A DNA stretch of 64,000 bases from Candidatus Geothermocultor quzhuomuensis (lineage in GTDB: Bacteria > Actinomycetota > Aquicultoria > Geothermocultorales > Geothermocultoraceae), in NCBI GenBank assembly GCA_015711795.1, contig JACVJC010000012.1, positions 1 through 64,000 on the forward strand. The letters run 5' to 3'. A program made the position numbers and the translations under genes. Shown here piece by piece: positions 34,793-44,775 of the stretch; within the stretch, counting starts at the first letter, position 1, and the number at the start of each line of letters is the position of its first letter. The notes beneath the pieces were generated by a model. That model was not told the DNA's origin and did no database searches. It was given only the letters and a program-made list of their open reading frames with translations.

Positions 34793-36523
34793 CTAGAATT
34801 TTTCTTCAATTTCTTTCTTTATTTTTTTAATAAAATTATCGAGTGAGATTTGACCTTTGTCCCCTTCTTTTCTTTCCCTTAAAGCTACTACCCTTTTTTC
34901 TACCTCTTTATCGCCCACCACTAACATATAAGGAACCTTTTGAATTTGTGCGTCTCTCACTTTCTTCCCGATTGATTCGCTCCTTTCATCAACTTCAAAT
35001 CTGATTTTTTCCTGAGATAACCTTTGAGCAACTTTTTGAGCATAGTCAAAATGGCGGTTAGCAATGGGGATAACAACAACCTGAACTGGTGAGAGCCATA
35101 CAGGTAAAGCTCCTGCATAATGTTCAATTAAAGCTCCAGTAAATCTCTCTAAACTCCCAAAGATGGCTCGATGAATCATTACTGGTTGATGCTGTAAGTT
35201 GTCTTGTCCCCAATAAACCATATCAAAGCGTTCAGGATTATTAAAATCAACTTGGATAGTTGTTGCTTGCCAAAAGCGCCCAATTGCATCTTTTAACTTA
35301 ATATCAATCTTGGGACCATAAAAAACTCCTTCGCCCGGATCAACTTCATAAGCAACTCCGTGGTGTTCCATTGCTTGCTTTAAAGCTTTAGTTGCTTCCT
35401 CCCAAATCTCTGGCGTTCCAGCATATTTCTCAGGACGAGTGGAAAGTTTAATCTCATATTCTTTAAAACCAAATGTTTTTAAAGTATAAAAGGCAAAATC
35501 TAAAACCCCTATTATTTCATCTTCCAGCTGTTCAATAGAGCAAAAAATGTGAGCATCATCTTGAGTAAAACCCCTAACCCTTAAAAGACCATGTAAAACA
35601 CCTGAGCGTTCATATCGGTAAACAGTGCCAAGTTCAAAAAATCGGATTGGTAACTCGCGATAACTTCTTGGTTTAGTTTGATAAATAAGGATATGACCAA
35701 GGCAATTCATTGGCTTAACCGCATATTCCTTTTCATCTATTTCAAAAAAATACATATTTTCTCGATAAAAATCATAATGTCCCGAAATTTTCCACAAATC
35801 ACCTTTGAGGATGTGGGGAGTTATAACAAACTGGTAACCTCTTTTTGCGTGCTCCATCTTAATGAAATCCTCAAGAATAAAACGTAAGACTGCTCCCTTG
35901 GGATGATAAAAAACAAGTCCAGCACCAGCTACTTCGTGAAAGCTAAAGAGGTCAAGTTCTTTCCCCAATTTTCGGTGGTCTCGTTTAGCTGCCTCTTCCA
36001 ACTTTTTAAGATATTCATCAAGTTCATTTTGAGTTTTAAAGGAAGTGCCATAAATCCTTTGAAGCATTGCATTTTTCTCGTCCCCTCGCCAGTAAGCACC
36101 AGCCACACTAAGCAACTTAAAGGCCTTTATCTTTCCCGTGGATGAAAGATGAGGACCACGGCATAAATCAACAAAATTTCCTTCCCGATAAATTGTTAAC
36201 TTATCATCTTCAATTTCCTTAATGAGTTCTACTTTAAAAGGCTGGTTAAGGGAGGTAAAAAGCTTTATCGCTTCATCTTTAGGGATTTCTTCTCGGATAA
36301 AAGGCTCATCGCGCTTAACTATTTCTCTCATCTTTTCTTCAATTTTCTCAAGGTCCTCAGTGGTTAAAGAGTGGTCTAAATCAAAATCATAGTAAAAACC
36401 ATCTTCAATTGGTGGGCCAATCCCAAGCTTGACGCCAGGAAAAAGCTCAGAAACAGCATGAGCCATAACATGAGCCGCAGAGTGACGATAAATTTCTAGT
36501 TCATCATCTTTTTGAACTGCCAT
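34793..36523 (-). CDS. thrS: Threonyl-tRNA synthetase without TGS domain
   Basis: ThrRS charges tRNA-Thr and edits mischarged serine. This 576-residue protein begins directly at the N2 editing domain (HSAAHVMAHAVSELFPGVKL and the HxxxH zinc-type motif) and lacks the usual ~60-residue N-terminal TGS domain. The class II core is complete (motif 2 YRYERSGVLHGLLRVRGFTQ, motif 3 near IHRAIFGSLERF), as is the anticodon-binding domain (SPVQVVVIPIANRHFDYA). Nothing resembling TGS is encoded upstream. A promoter is seen at 36557-36586. Confidence 0.96.
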   Translation of the reverse strand: MAVQKDDELEIYRHSAAHVMAHAVSELFPGVKLGIGPPIEDGFYYDFDLDHSLTTEDLEKIEEKMREIVKRDEPFIREEIPKDEAIKLFTSLNQPFKVELIKEIEDDKLTIYREGNFVDLCRGPHLSSTGKIKAFKLLSVAGAYWRGDEKNAMLQRIYGTSFKTQNELDEYLKKLEEAAKRDHRKLGKELDLFSFHEVAGAGLVFYHPKGAVLRFILEDFIKMEHAKRGYQFVITPHILKGDLWKISGHYDFYRENMYFFEIDEKEYAVKPMNCLGHILIYQTKPRSYRELPIRFFELGTVYRYERSGVLHGLLRVRGFTQDDAHIFCSIEQLEDEIIGVLDFAFYTLKTFGFKEYEIKLSTRPEKYAGTPEIWEEATKALKQAMEHHGVAYEVDPGEGVFYGPKIDIKLKDAIGRFWQATTIQVDFNNPERFDMVYWGQDNLQHQPVMIHRAIFGSLERFTGALIEHYAGALPVWLSPVQVVVIPIANRHFDYAQKVAQRLSQEKIRFEVDERSESIGKKVRDAQIQKVPYMLVVGDKEVEKRVVALRERKEGDKGQISLDNFIKKIKKEIEEKF

Positions 36524-36556
36524 GCTTTCTCCCCTTCCGACAAAACTTCAAAAAAA

Positions 36557-36586
36557 ATAATACCTTAGGCTAAATTAAAGGGTCAA
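36557..36586 (-). promoter_or_regulatory. Candidate thrS promoter
   Basis: On the minus strand TTGACC (36581-36586), an 18-base spacer and TATTAT (36557-36562) lie about 35 bases ahead of thrS. Confidence 0.55.
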
Positions 36587-36682
36587 CACTCCCGCACCCC
36601 ACCCTCTCTCAAAGACCTGCCTCCTGCAGTTAGAGAAAGAGGGGGATAAATTGCTTTTCTCTTCACTCCTCGATCTTTGCCC

Positions 36683-39403
36683 CTACTTTTCTTGCCTCTT
36701 TCCCACTTTTTCTTTGAGGATATTTAAAATTTCACCTAATTTTTTCATTTCCTCACCGTAGGCAGCCCAATCACTTCCTTTTAAATAATTAAGCCCTCTT
36801 TGATAGTGATTGTAAGCAGCCTCGACTAAATCAACTATTTTTTCCTTCTCCACTTTTACTTCCTCAGGTTTCTTAACTTTCTCAGCTACACCAAATACCT
36901 TTTCAATTGCCTTATCTAAATCATCCTCCATAACAATGCGTGAACCATAAGCTAAAGTTACCCGCTTCAGCTCAGGCAACTGGCTTTGTTCCGCTTGAAG
37001 ATAAAGAGGTTCAACATAGAGAAGAGACCTTTCAATTGGAATAACCAGCAAGTTTCCTCTAATGACTTGAGAACCTCTTTGCCCCCAAAGGGTTAGAAGC
37101 TTGGAGATTTCTGGGTCTTGGTTAATTCTCGCTTCAATTTGCATTGGTCCATAAATAAGCTTTTGTTTAAAAAATTTATAAACTAAGAGGTTGCCATAGT
37201 CTGGCCAATCACAATTAGCCGAGAGCCAAGCTATCATATTATTTCGATTAGAGGGAGTAAAGGGGAGCATTAAAAGAAATTTCTCTCTCTTCTCACCAGA
37301 AAATTTCATTATTATGTAGTAAGGTTCCATAGGCTGTTCTTGGTTTTCAAAGATTTCGTTAGGGATACTCCAAAGGTCTTCCTTATTGTAAAAAACTTGA
37401 GGGTCTTTCATATGGTATGAGCTATATAAGTTGGCTTGGATTTTAAACATATCAACTGGATAACGGAGGTGCTTCTTTAAACCCAAAGGCATCTGATTAA
37501 ATGACCGGAAAAGAAGGGGAAAAATCCTCCTATAAGTTTTTATTAAAGGGTCTTTTTCATCGACCACATAAAATTTAGTTTCGCCGTTGTAAGCATCGAC
37601 CACAACTTTGACCGAATTTCGAATGTAGTTATTTTTCCCGTCAAAAGGTTCTGAGTAAGGATACATATCGGTAAGAGTATAAGCATCTAGAATCCAGAAA
37701 AGCCTACCCTGATGAAGAACTAAATAAGGGTCAGCGTCATAATAAAGGAAAGGAGCAATTAACTTTAAGCGTTCACTAATTTGGCGGCGAAAAATAATTC
37801 GACTTTCCGAAGTAATAGCATTGGAGAGAAGCAATTGAAGATCACCAAAACGCCAAGCAAAGAGAGCTTTCCTTAAAAACGAAGAAAGAAGAACACCTCC
37901 TTTACCTTGATAAAGAGTATATTTATTTTTGTCACCTAATGGATAATCAAATTCTTTTGTTTTGGTCTTCACAACGACATAGTCATTAGTTTCCTCACCA
38001 AAGTAAATTTCGGGTCGAATAACTTTTAAATTGATGCTACTAATTGGAGGGATATCCTTAATTAAAAATCTAGGCAAGCCTTCTCTAGTTACCTCATTAA
38101 CAGGACTTAAGCATAAACCGTAACCATGAGTGTAAACTAAATGCTGATTAATCCAAGTTTTTGCTTTTTGGGGTAACTTCTGAAGTGATAACTCTCGAGC
38201 TGAAAGCAGAACTTGTCGATACTCCCCGTTAATTTGGTACCGGTCAACATCAACATCATGAAAAGTGTAGTAAAGGCGAATTTCCTGAAGTTGGGCATAT
38301 GTTTTAAGGAGAGGGCGCCAGTCCCAAAGGCGAATATTTTTAATAGTTACTTCATTTTCTTTAATCTCTTCTAGGGTTAAATCTCCTTCAGTAGGAAAAA
38401 ATGATTCCTTAATGTTATCAAGGTTATAAGCTTTTCGAGTATAAGCAATATTATATTTGATATATTTCTTCTCGCAAACAATCTCATTGGGGGCTACCTT
38501 ATACCTTTGGATAATTTCAGGGTAAACAACCCCGGCTAGGAAAGAAGAAGCAATAAGAATGATTACTCCAGCTATTGGTAAGGTTAAACCGCGCAAATAA
38601 AGGTTTATAATGAATAAAATAGCACATAAAACAGCGACAAAAATTAAAAGCTTAAGAGCAGGTAGAAGCGCATGAAAATCAGTATAGCTAGCTCCAAAAA
38701 CAACACCCCTTGGAGAATAAACTAGCTCATAAATATTAAGATAGTAGCCAAAAGCTTTAAGAATAAAACCCAAGCCTATTAAGATTGATAAATGAGCTTT
38801 GACATAAAGAGAAAAAAACTGTCCTCCTCTTCGGAAGTTTATGGCACCATCAATTAAGTGAACAACTGCAGTTAAAATAGTAGTAATAACAATGAGGCTC
38901 ATTAAAAAATAATATAAAGATTGATATAAAGGAAGAGAAAAGATGTAAAAACCAACATCTCGATGGAAAATGGGGTCAGAAAGGTTAAAGGAAGTTTGAT
39001 TAAAATACCTAAGGACAGTATCCCACTTATCAATAGAAAAAATCCCTGCTATTAAAGCAATAATAAATGATACACCCAAGAAAATGAGAAGGTTAAATCG
39101 AGTCAAAAATGCCCTAGTACTTTCAATTATTTCATCTTCGCTTATTACTCGCCACTTAGGAGCCAAGCTCTTAGCTAGTAAAAGGTTTAAAAAAATAAAG
39201 ATGAAAAAGATACCCCCAGCCCCAAACCCTATAAGAAGCTTAGTTAAAATAATCTTCAAAAAAACAGATTGATAACCAACCTCGTTAAACCAAAGCCAAT
39301 CAGTATAAATTCTTGCCAGAACACTTCCTAGGGGAATAGAAACGATAATTAGGACAATTATGATAATCCTAATTAAGTTAAGGGTATTAATTTTTCTCTT
39401 CAT
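36683..39403 (-). CDS. UPF0182 family large membrane protein
   Basis: This 906-residue protein belongs to the uncharacterised UPF0182 (COG1615) family, known mainly from Actinobacteria, Cyanobacteria and some Firmicutes. About seven hydrophobic helices fill the first ~330 residues (for example LIRIIIIVLIIVSIPLGSVL and GFGAGGIFFIFIFLNLLLA). A large extracytoplasmic domain follows, with the family blocks NIRLWDWRPLLKTYAQLQ, THGYGLCLSPVNEV, FWILDAYTLTDMYPYSEP and MLPFTPSNRNNMIAWLSA. A charged coiled tail ends it. The function of the family is unknown. Confidence 0.92.
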   Translation of the reverse strand: MKRKINTLNLIRIIIIVLIIVSIPLGSVLARIYTDWLWFNEVGYQSVFLKIILTKLLIGFGAGGIFFIFIFLNLLLAKSLAPKWRVISEDEIIESTRAFLTRFNLLIFLGVSFIIALIAGIFSIDKWDTVLRYFNQTSFNLSDPIFHRDVGFYIFSLPLYQSLYYFLMSLIVITTILTAVVHLIDGAINFRRGGQFFSLYVKAHLSILIGLGFILKAFGYYLNIYELVYSPRGVVFGASYTDFHALLPALKLLIFVAVLCAILFIINLYLRGLTLPIAGVIILIASSFLAGVVYPEIIQRYKVAPNEIVCEKKYIKYNIAYTRKAYNLDNIKESFFPTEGDLTLEEIKENEVTIKNIRLWDWRPLLKTYAQLQEIRLYYTFHDVDVDRYQINGEYRQVLLSARELSLQKLPQKAKTWINQHLVYTHGYGLCLSPVNEVTREGLPRFLIKDIPPISSINLKVIRPEIYFGEETNDYVVVKTKTKEFDYPLGDKNKYTLYQGKGGVLLSSFLRKALFAWRFGDLQLLLSNAITSESRIIFRRQISERLKLIAPFLYYDADPYLVLHQGRLFWILDAYTLTDMYPYSEPFDGKNNYIRNSVKVVVDAYNGETKFYVVDEKDPLIKTYRRIFPLLFRSFNQMPLGLKKHLRYPVDMFKIQANLYSSYHMKDPQVFYNKEDLWSIPNEIFENQEQPMEPYYIIMKFSGEKREKFLLMLPFTPSNRNNMIAWLSANCDWPDYGNLLVYKFFKQKLIYGPMQIEARINQDPEISKLLTLWGQRGSQVIRGNLLVIPIERSLLYVEPLYLQAEQSQLPELKRVTLAYGSRIVMEDDLDKAIEKVFGVAEKVKKPEEVKVEKEKIVDLVEAAYNHYQRGLNYLKGSDWAAYGEEMKKLGEILNILKEKVGKRQEK

Positions 39404-39482
39404 CTTCCTCCCTTAAATTAAAACATTTCCTATTATAGCTTAAATGGCTTAAAAGCGAACCCTGCGAAATAACTTTGGTTAT

Positions 39483-40229
39483 TTAGGTTTTTAGCTCTTT
39501 AAGGTAACTTTTGAGATAAGGAAAGTTGTGCTTTAAGAGGTCAACTGGTTTAGTTATATCTTTCGAGCTTTTAATTAAAACTCCTCTTATCTTACCACCC
39601 TCATCAATTATATTTTGAAGAGCCATTGCTAACTCATAGATTCCTTTTGAAGAAGGCTTCAATTTTTCCAGATACTTCCAGATTGTTTTAGATTTAAAAA
39701 GATAAATAGGAGCCACTGAGATTAAACTAAGCTCTTCCCCTTCTTGAGGCTTTTCAATTATTTTTTGAAGAAAAAAGTTTTGGTCAATTTTGGTCGTGCT
39801 CCTCTCCTTAATTTCTTCCCGCCTTACCTTCTTCAAGCCAACCACTACTTGAAAACTTCCTTCCTTAAATACTTGAATAATTTTTCTAATATCTTTTTCC
39901 CTAAAAACTGTGTCTGCCGCCATGGCTAAAAAATCATTTTTGAGCTTTTTTCTTGCTGCCACTATAGCATCGGCACTCCCAAGCAATCTTTCTTGATAAG
40001 CATAATCAATCTTCAAAGAAGAAGGTTTATTTTCTTCCAAGAAATCTTCTATTTTTTCGCTGAGATAACCTAAGGTAACAATGATTTCTCTAAATCCTAT
40101 CGATTTTAAAGTCTCAAGAATGTGAAGAATTACTGGTTTTCCATCAATCGGCAAAAGAGGCTTGGGGATAAAGTCGGTCAAAGGTCTCAATCTTTCCCCT
40201 CGACCAGCTGCCAAGATAAGAGCTTGCAC
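39483..40229 (-). CDS. Sugar-1-phosphate nucleotidyltransferase
   Basis: A nucleotide-sugar pyrophosphorylase with the signature LILAAGRGERLRPLTDFIPK followed by PLLPIDGKPVI, and a metal-binding Asp in MAADTVF. At 248 residues it is a single-domain form without the left-handed helix acetyltransferase tail. It resembles the glucose-1-phosphate thymidylyltransferase or mannose-1-phosphate guanylyltransferase group; the exact sugar cannot be read from the sequence. It directly precedes UPF0182 with no clear partner genes. Confidence 0.88.
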   Translation of the reverse strand: MQALILAAGRGERLRPLTDFIPKPLLPIDGKPVILHILETLKSIGFREIIVTLGYLSEKIEDFLEENKPSSLKIDYAYQERLLGSADAIVAARKKLKNDFLAMAADTVFREKDIRKIIQVFKEGSFQVVVGLKKVRREEIKERSTTKIDQNFFLQKIIEKPQEGEELSLISVAPIYLFKSKTIWKYLEKLKPSSKGIYELAMALQNIIDEGGKIRGVLIKSSKDITKPVDLLKHNFPYLKSYLKELKT

Positions 40230-40895
40230 TTATCCTCCTTTTAAAAGCTTGCGCTTGATTTTCACGTTTTTCCCATTTTGAAATGTTACGCATTTCTTCT
40301 TAGATTGCTAAATAGCATAGGGAGCATAATACCTTAAAGACGGTCTGATTTTACAATTTTACAATGGAGTTGTCACCCCCTAGGCCTGGGAAAAAATTGC
40401 AAACCACTATAAAAATCTCAAGAAAAGCTTCAAGAAGAAAAACTAAGTTTTACTTTAGTACTATTATGCTAGCGTGACAAAAACATTTACAAGAGTTTTG
40501 AAGACGTGACATACAAAAAGAATCTCAAGAATTAAGTGAGTTTTTACTTCTCAATGTTCCCTTCCGCAAGTAAAGAGTTGGGCTCAGACTTGGGAACCAT
40601 ACAATCTCCGATTACTTTGATTAAATTCGTGCTTCAAGCTTACTGTCAAATTTTCTAAGGTGTAAATTCCTCAATGGAGAAGGAGATAAGCCACTCGTCC
40701 TTCTCTATTTTCTTTCTCTAGTTAGAAGCTAAACATTAGATGAAAAGCATCTTTCGTGACTTTAAAATTCTCAGATGGAAAAAATAAAAAGGACACTGGA
40801 TTGTATGAATATTTTTGATGTTATAAGTTTTACATTCGAGATATAATATCATGCTTCTTGAATCTATTACCTCGAAGTCAGGATAACCGGAAGGA
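40230..40895. other. Intergenic stretch ahead of the arsenic island
   Basis: About 670 bases without a recognisable gene or RNA. The sequence is AT-rich like the chromosome, and the left border of the GC-richer island lies somewhere inside it. No inverted repeats marking an element end were found. Confidence 0.4.
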
Positions 40896-40898
40896 TAC

Positions 40899-40926
40899 TT
40901 GACACGCAAATCTATATAGCTATAAT
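40899..40926 (+). promoter_or_regulatory. Promoter and probable ArsR operator of the arsenic cluster
   Basis: TTGACA (40899-40904), a 16-base spacer and TATAAT (40921-40926) form a near-consensus promoter about 35 bases before arsR. The segment from about 40911 to 40952 is a symmetric AT-rich sequence (CTATATAGC ... ACTATATATG) overlapping the -10 box, as expected of an ArsR operator. Release by arsenite would switch on the downstream genes. Operator identity is inference. Confidence 0.7.
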
Positions 40927-40960
40927 ATTATATAATAATAAAACTATATATGAGGCGGAC

Positions 40961-41281
40961 ATGCTTAATAATAAACAAGCGGAAATATTGAAAGCTCTCG
41001 CCCACCCAACCCGAATAGAGTTGGTAAAGTTGCTTTCAGCAGGGGAAAAATGCCTATGCCAGGTACTCCCTCTGCTCAAGCTTGAGCAGCCTATTGTGTC
41101 GCAACACTTAGCTGTTCTTCGCCATGCCGGCGTGGTTGAAGCGGAAAAAAGAGGACTTTATGTATTTTACCGATTGAAGAATAAAAAGTTCACAAAAATT
41201 ATTGGGCTTATCGATGAGATTCTTGTGGATGAACTAAAGGAGAGCCAGAAAGAGCTACGGGAAGCGGTGAAGGCGCGATGA
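40961..41281 (+). CDS. arsR: ArsR-family metalloregulator
   Basis: A 106-residue winged-helix repressor. The typical metal site is GEKCLCQVLPLL (compare ELCVCDL), here CLC, which would bind arsenite or antimonite. The recognition helix is EQPIVSQHLAVLRHAGVVEA. It starts the island behind a palindromic promoter and overlaps the permease gene by four bases (ATGA). A GAGGCGG ribosome-binding site precedes the ATG. Confidence 0.93.
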   Translation: MLNNKQAEILKALAHPTRIELVKLLSAGEKCLCQVLPLLKLEQPIVSQHLAVLRHAGVVEAEKRGLYVFYRLKNKKFTKIIGLIDEILVDELKESQKELREAVKAR

Positions 41282-42330
41282 TTACCCTCCATTCGCTCTT
41301 ACTTGGCGGTTGGCAAGCGCTGGTCGATTATGTTCTGCGTCATACACTGACCTGTCTTGTCCCCGCTTTTTTCATCGCCGGCGGCATTTCTGCTTTTGTC
41401 TCCAAAGAATCGGTGTTAAAGTATTTTGGTCCGCGAGCTAACAAAGTTCTTTCTTATAGTGTCGCTTCAATTTCCGGCGCCATTTTAGCGGTTTGTTCCT
41501 GCACCGTCTTACCCCTATTTGCTGGAATTCATCGGCGGGGAGCCGGGTTGGGACCAGCCATTGCCTTTCTTTACTCCGGACCGGCGATCAATGTTCTGGC
41601 TATTATCTACACTGCCCGCCTGCTTGGTTTTGACCTCGGCCTAGCTCGGGCGCTTTTTGCCGTTTTATTTGCAGCAATCATCGGACTGATTATGGCGCTT
41701 TTATTTCGGAGGGAGGAGGCAGAAAAAAAAGCAAATTCAACTGAATTTGTCCTGGCCGAAGAAAATAAGGGAACTGATTTTCACCGCCTTATTTTTTTGC
41801 TCACCTTAATCGCTATTCTCATTACCGCGACTTCAAAATTAGTTGATATTGTCAAGTGGCCTTTGGTCACAAGCGAAATTGCGGTAGTTGTCGCGATGGC
41901 TCTGGGCTGGTTTGAGCGCAGAGAGGTGAGCGACTGGCTAGCTGAGACCTGGAATTTAGCCAGGCTTATTACGCCAGTGCTTCTGGTCGGGGTGTTTGCG
42001 GCTGGTATCGTTAAAGTTATTCTTCCTCCGGAGTGGGTCAGCCGTTTCGTCGGCGGAAATACTTTGCTGGGCAACTTTGTTGCTTCATTTTCCGGTGCCT
42101 TGATGTATTTTGCCACTTTGACTGAAGTGCCTATTGTTAAGAGCTTGATGGCACTGGGAATGGGGAAAGGTCCAGTTCTGGCTCTACTGCTAGCCGGACC
42201 GGCTCTTTCTTTGCCCTCGATGCTGGCTATCCAGAGAATTATCGGTACTAAAAAAATGCTTACTTATGTCTCCTTGGTAGTTTTTTTCTCTACCTTTGTT
42301 GGTTTTGCTTTTGGAAATTTTGTAAGCTGA
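41278..42330 (+). CDS. COG0701 permease (ArsP-like)
   Basis: A 350-residue inner-membrane protein of the DUF318/COG0701 permease family, with about eight hydrophobic helices and the conserved block CSCTVLPLFAGIHRRGAGLG (about residues 65-84). The second half has ATLTEVPIVKSLMALGMGKG and GPALSLPSMLAI. Members of the ArsP branch export trivalent organoarsenicals; others are associated with thioredoxin-like partners. Its position after arsR and before a redox-active thioredoxin-like protein supports an arsenic or thiol-metal role. Confidence 0.9.
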   Translation: MITLHSLLLGGWQALVDYVLRHTLTCLVPAFFIAGGISAFVSKESVLKYFGPRANKVLSYSVASISGAILAVCSCTVLPLFAGIHRRGAGLGPAIAFLYSGPAINVLAIIYTARLLGFDLGLARALFAVLFAAIIGLIMALLFRREEAEKKANSTEFVLAEENKGTDFHRLIFLLTLIAILITATSKLVDIVKWPLVTSEIAVVVAMALGWFERREVSDWLAETWNLARLITPVLLVGVFAAGIVKVILPPEWVSRFVGGNTLLGNFVASFSGALMYFATLTEVPIVKSLMALGMGKGPVLALLLAGPALSLPSMLAIQRIIGTKKMLTYVSLVVFFSTFVGFAFGNFVS

Positions 42331-42352
42331 AAATTGCGAAGGAGGTGAAAGA

Positions 42353-42598
42353 GTGGAAATCAAAGTACTGGGACCCGGTTGCCCGAGGTGCAAGGCTCTT
42401 GAGGAAGCTACTCGAAAGGCCCTTCAAGAACTGGGAGTAGAAGCAACAATTACCAAGGTTAAGGAGATGAATGCGATTATGGCCTATCCGATTATGTTTA
42501 CTCCTGCTCTGGTGGTCAATGAAAAAGTGGTTCTTTCGGGAAAAGTTCCCACCGTTGAAGAGGTTAAGGAACTTCTCAAAAAAGAAATAGAAAGATAA
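42353..42598 (+). CDS. Thioredoxin-like redox-active disulfide protein
   Basis: An 81-residue minimal thioredoxin fold with the active site GPGCPRCKAL (Cys11, Cys14), FTPALVVNEKVVLSGKVPT containing the cis-Pro, and a helical end. Family members (redox-active disulfide protein 2) are commonly next to COG0701 permeases, as here. It would reduce or bind arsenical thiols for the permease. Starts with GTG, GGAGG nine bases upstream. Confidence 0.9.
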   Translation: MEIKVLGPGCPRCKALEEATRKALQELGVEATITKVKEMNAIMAYPIMFTPALVVNEKVVLSGKVPTVEEVKELLKKEIER

Positions 42599-42766
42599 AT
42601 GAAAGAAGAAATTGTAATAGGCTTTGGACAATCCCTAAAATGCCAAGCACTGAAAAAACTCAAAGCCGACCAGAAAGCCTGAACGGATTAAGAAGCTTAA
42701 GAATATTAAAAAGTATTATTTTTAAAAAATAAATGGTGCGAAGTTAGTTACCAGGGAGGCAATTGA

Positions 42767-43156
42767 ATGAGAAATCTAAAGATTGAATGGAAACATCTGG
42801 AAACCGCCGGCAAAACTTGTTTGCGTTGCTCTGAAACAGGCAAGACTCTTTACGAAGTCGTTGAAGAGCTGGAGAAAGAACTTGCTTCACAGAACATAGA
42901 GGTAGTCTTTTCCGAAAGAAAGCTCCCGGCTGAAGAAATCAGCCAGTCAAATATGATTTTGATAAATAACCGACCGCTTGAGGACTGGTTGCCTGAAGCC
43001 CGGCCATCAGAAAATATTTGTTCTTCATGTTGTGAGCTCATCGGCGACGAGGTCTGCTGCCGGACCATCGAGTACGAAGGCGAAGTGTACGAAGCGATAC
43101 CGGAAGAGCTTATCCGTCAAGCGGTTTACGCGGCTCTAGGTCTGAAGCGAGAATAG
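42767..43156 (+). CDS. DUF2703 family cysteine-rich protein
   Basis: A 129-residue protein with [14 protein letters not shown] at the start (the family core LRC-x-T-G), [15 protein letters not shown] in the centre and [20 protein letters not shown]. The many Cys pairs suggest binding of arsenite or redox activity. The family is frequently found in ars clusters, but I know no demonstrated function. An AGGGAGG-type site precedes its ATG, and it is followed 11 bases later by the arsenite exporter. Confidence 0.85.
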   Translation: MRNLKIEWKHLETAGKTCLRCSETGKTLYEVVEELEKELASQNIEVVFSERKLPAEEISQSNMILINNRPLEDWLPEARPSENICSSCCELIGDEVCCRTIEYEGEVYEAIPEELIRQAVYAALGLKRE

Positions 43157-43167
43157 GAGGCAATTCG

Positions 43168-44274
43168 ATGGGGAGTGATTCAAAGAAAAAACTGTCTTTG
43201 CTTGACCATTTTTTAACGCTGTGGATATTTTCCGCTATGGCTCTCGGCGTCAGTCTCGGCTATTTTGTGCCTTCTTCGCTCGAATTTATCAACCGCTTTC
43301 AAGTGGGAACAACCTCTATTCCCATCGCCATCGGTTTGATTCTGATGATGTATCCGCCGCTGGCTAAGGTCCGCTACGAGGAACTGGGAAGAGTATTTAG
43401 AAACATCAAAGTAGTCGCTCTTTCCCTTTTTCAAAACTGGGTTGTCGGGCCGATACTGATGTTTGGGCTGGCAGTCTTGTTTTTGCATAACTATCCGGAA
43501 TATATGGTCGGGTTGATCTTGATCGGTTTGGCCCGCTGCATCGCCATGGTCATCGTCTGGAACGACCTGGCCGACGGCGACCGCGAATACGCGGCCGGAC
43601 TAGTCGCCTTTAACTCCCTTTTTCAGGTCTTCTTTTATTCGGTCTACGCCTTTGTGTTCATTACTTTTTTGCCGCGCCTGCTCGGTTTGACCGGCATGGA
43701 AGTTGATATCACTATCGGCGAGATCGCCAAAAGCGTCTTTATCTACCTGGGCATACCTTTTATTGCTGGCATCATCACCCGGTTTTCGCTGGTTGGAGTA
43801 AAAGGGCGCGACTGGTACGAAAGCCGTTTCATCCCCAAGATCAGTCCGATCACTCTCATTGCTTTGCTCTTTACCATCGTCGTGATGTTTTCTCTCAAGG
43901 GAGAGTATATCGTTAAGCTGCCGCTGGACGTGGTAAAGATCGCCGTCCCCCTGTTGATTTATTTTGTCGTTATGTTCATCATCTCCTTTTTTATGAGCAA
44001 AGCCATCGGAGCGACTTACGGTCAAACGACGACGCTCGCGTTTACCGCCGCTAGCAATAATTTTGAACTGGCCATTGCCGTAGCGGTCGGTGTTTTTGGT
44101 CTCAGTTCCGGCCAAGCTTTTGCTGCCGTCATCGGCCCACTGATCGAAGTGCCGGTGATGATCAGCCTGGTCAACCTGGCGCTTTATTTTAGAAAAATTT
44201 ATTTCAAAGCTGAGATGATTGAACTTCCAGAAGCGGCGGCTGCTGGGGTAGCTTTTGGAGAAGAGGAGCTTTAG
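43168..44274 (+). CDS. acr3: ACR3-type arsenite efflux transporter
   Basis: Acr3 exports arsenite across the membrane using the proton gradient. The 368-residue protein has about ten hydrophobic helices, the conserved Cys in [19 protein letters not shown] (about residue 123) and [18 protein letters not shown] (about 290-307), both diagnostic. The sequence is visibly GC-richer than the surrounding chromosome. It is the central effector of the cluster. Confidence 0.95.
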   Translation: MGSDSKKKLSLLDHFLTLWIFSAMALGVSLGYFVPSSLEFINRFQVGTTSIPIAIGLILMMYPPLAKVRYEELGRVFRNIKVVALSLFQNWVVGPILMFGLAVLFLHNYPEYMVGLILIGLARCIAMVIVWNDLADGDREYAAGLVAFNSLFQVFFYSVYAFVFITFLPRLLGLTGMEVDITIGEIAKSVFIYLGIPFIAGIITRFSLVGVKGRDWYESRFIPKISPITLIALLFTIVVMFSLKGEYIVKLPLDVVKIAVPLLIYFVVMFIISFFMSKAIGATYGQTTTLAFTAASNNFELAIAVAVGVFGLSSGQAFAAVIGPLIEVPVMISLVNLALYFRKIYFKAEMIELPEAAAAGVAFGEEEL

Positions 44275-44277
44275 TCG

Positions 44278-44775
44278 GTGAAGAAAAAACCGAAGAACAA
44301 ACAAAAAATAACCCCTAAAAACATAGCCTCTAAAAGCACAACCTCTATCATCGTTTTTATTTTCGTCCTCTTGCTGGTCGGCGGGGTTTTTGCCTACAAA
44401 TCCGCAGTTAAAAGTGGGTCCAAAGCATCAAAACAAACCAGCGCTGCCTCAAGCGGCAAAGCGCTGCTGGCTAAGGCCAAGCACGAAGGCAAGCCCGCCT
44501 ACATTCTCTTCCATTCCAGCACTTGCATCCCTTGCCAGGAAATGGAGAAGATAGCCGAAAAAGTAATCCCGTCCTTTGCGAAAAAAATCGTCTTTGTCGA
44601 CGTGAACGTCAATGACTCCTCGGAGCAAGAACTTATCAATCAGTTCGGCATCCAGACCATTCCGACCTCCATCTTCATCGGCAGAGACGGAGACATCAAG
44701 GGAGGCGAAGTCGGCGTCATGCCGGAAGAAAATTTAAAGGCACTTTTAAACAAGCTGATCGATAACAGATTATGA
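44278..44775 (+). CDS. Membrane-anchored thioredoxin-like protein
   Basis: A 165-residue protein with a basic start, one membrane helix (about 20-40, SIIVFIFVLLLVGGVFAYK) and a thioredoxin domain with the active site STCIPCQEM (Cys-Ile-Pro-Cys) and QTIPTSIFIG (cis-Pro). Starts with GTG just after the acr3 stop. It overlaps the CcdA gene by four bases (ATGA), so the two form an electron-transfer pair that brings reducing power outside the membrane. Confidence 0.92.
   Translation: MKKKPKNKQKITPKNIASKSTTSIIVFIFVLLLVGGVFAYKSAVKSGSKASKQTSAASSGKALLAKAKHEGKPAYILFHSSTCIPCQEMEKIAEKVIPSFAKKIVFVDVNVNDSSEQELINQFGIQTIPTSIFIGRDGDIKGGEVGVMPEENLKALLNKLIDNRL

Noticed and set aside
36598-36645. Hairpin between UPF0182 and thrS as a terminator
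   Set aside because: The inverted repeat is imperfect and no T-tract follows on the minus strand.
43213-44304. Long minus-strand frames opposite acr3
   Set aside because: They are low-complexity His/Asp/Arg-rich shadows of the GC-richer acr3 gene.
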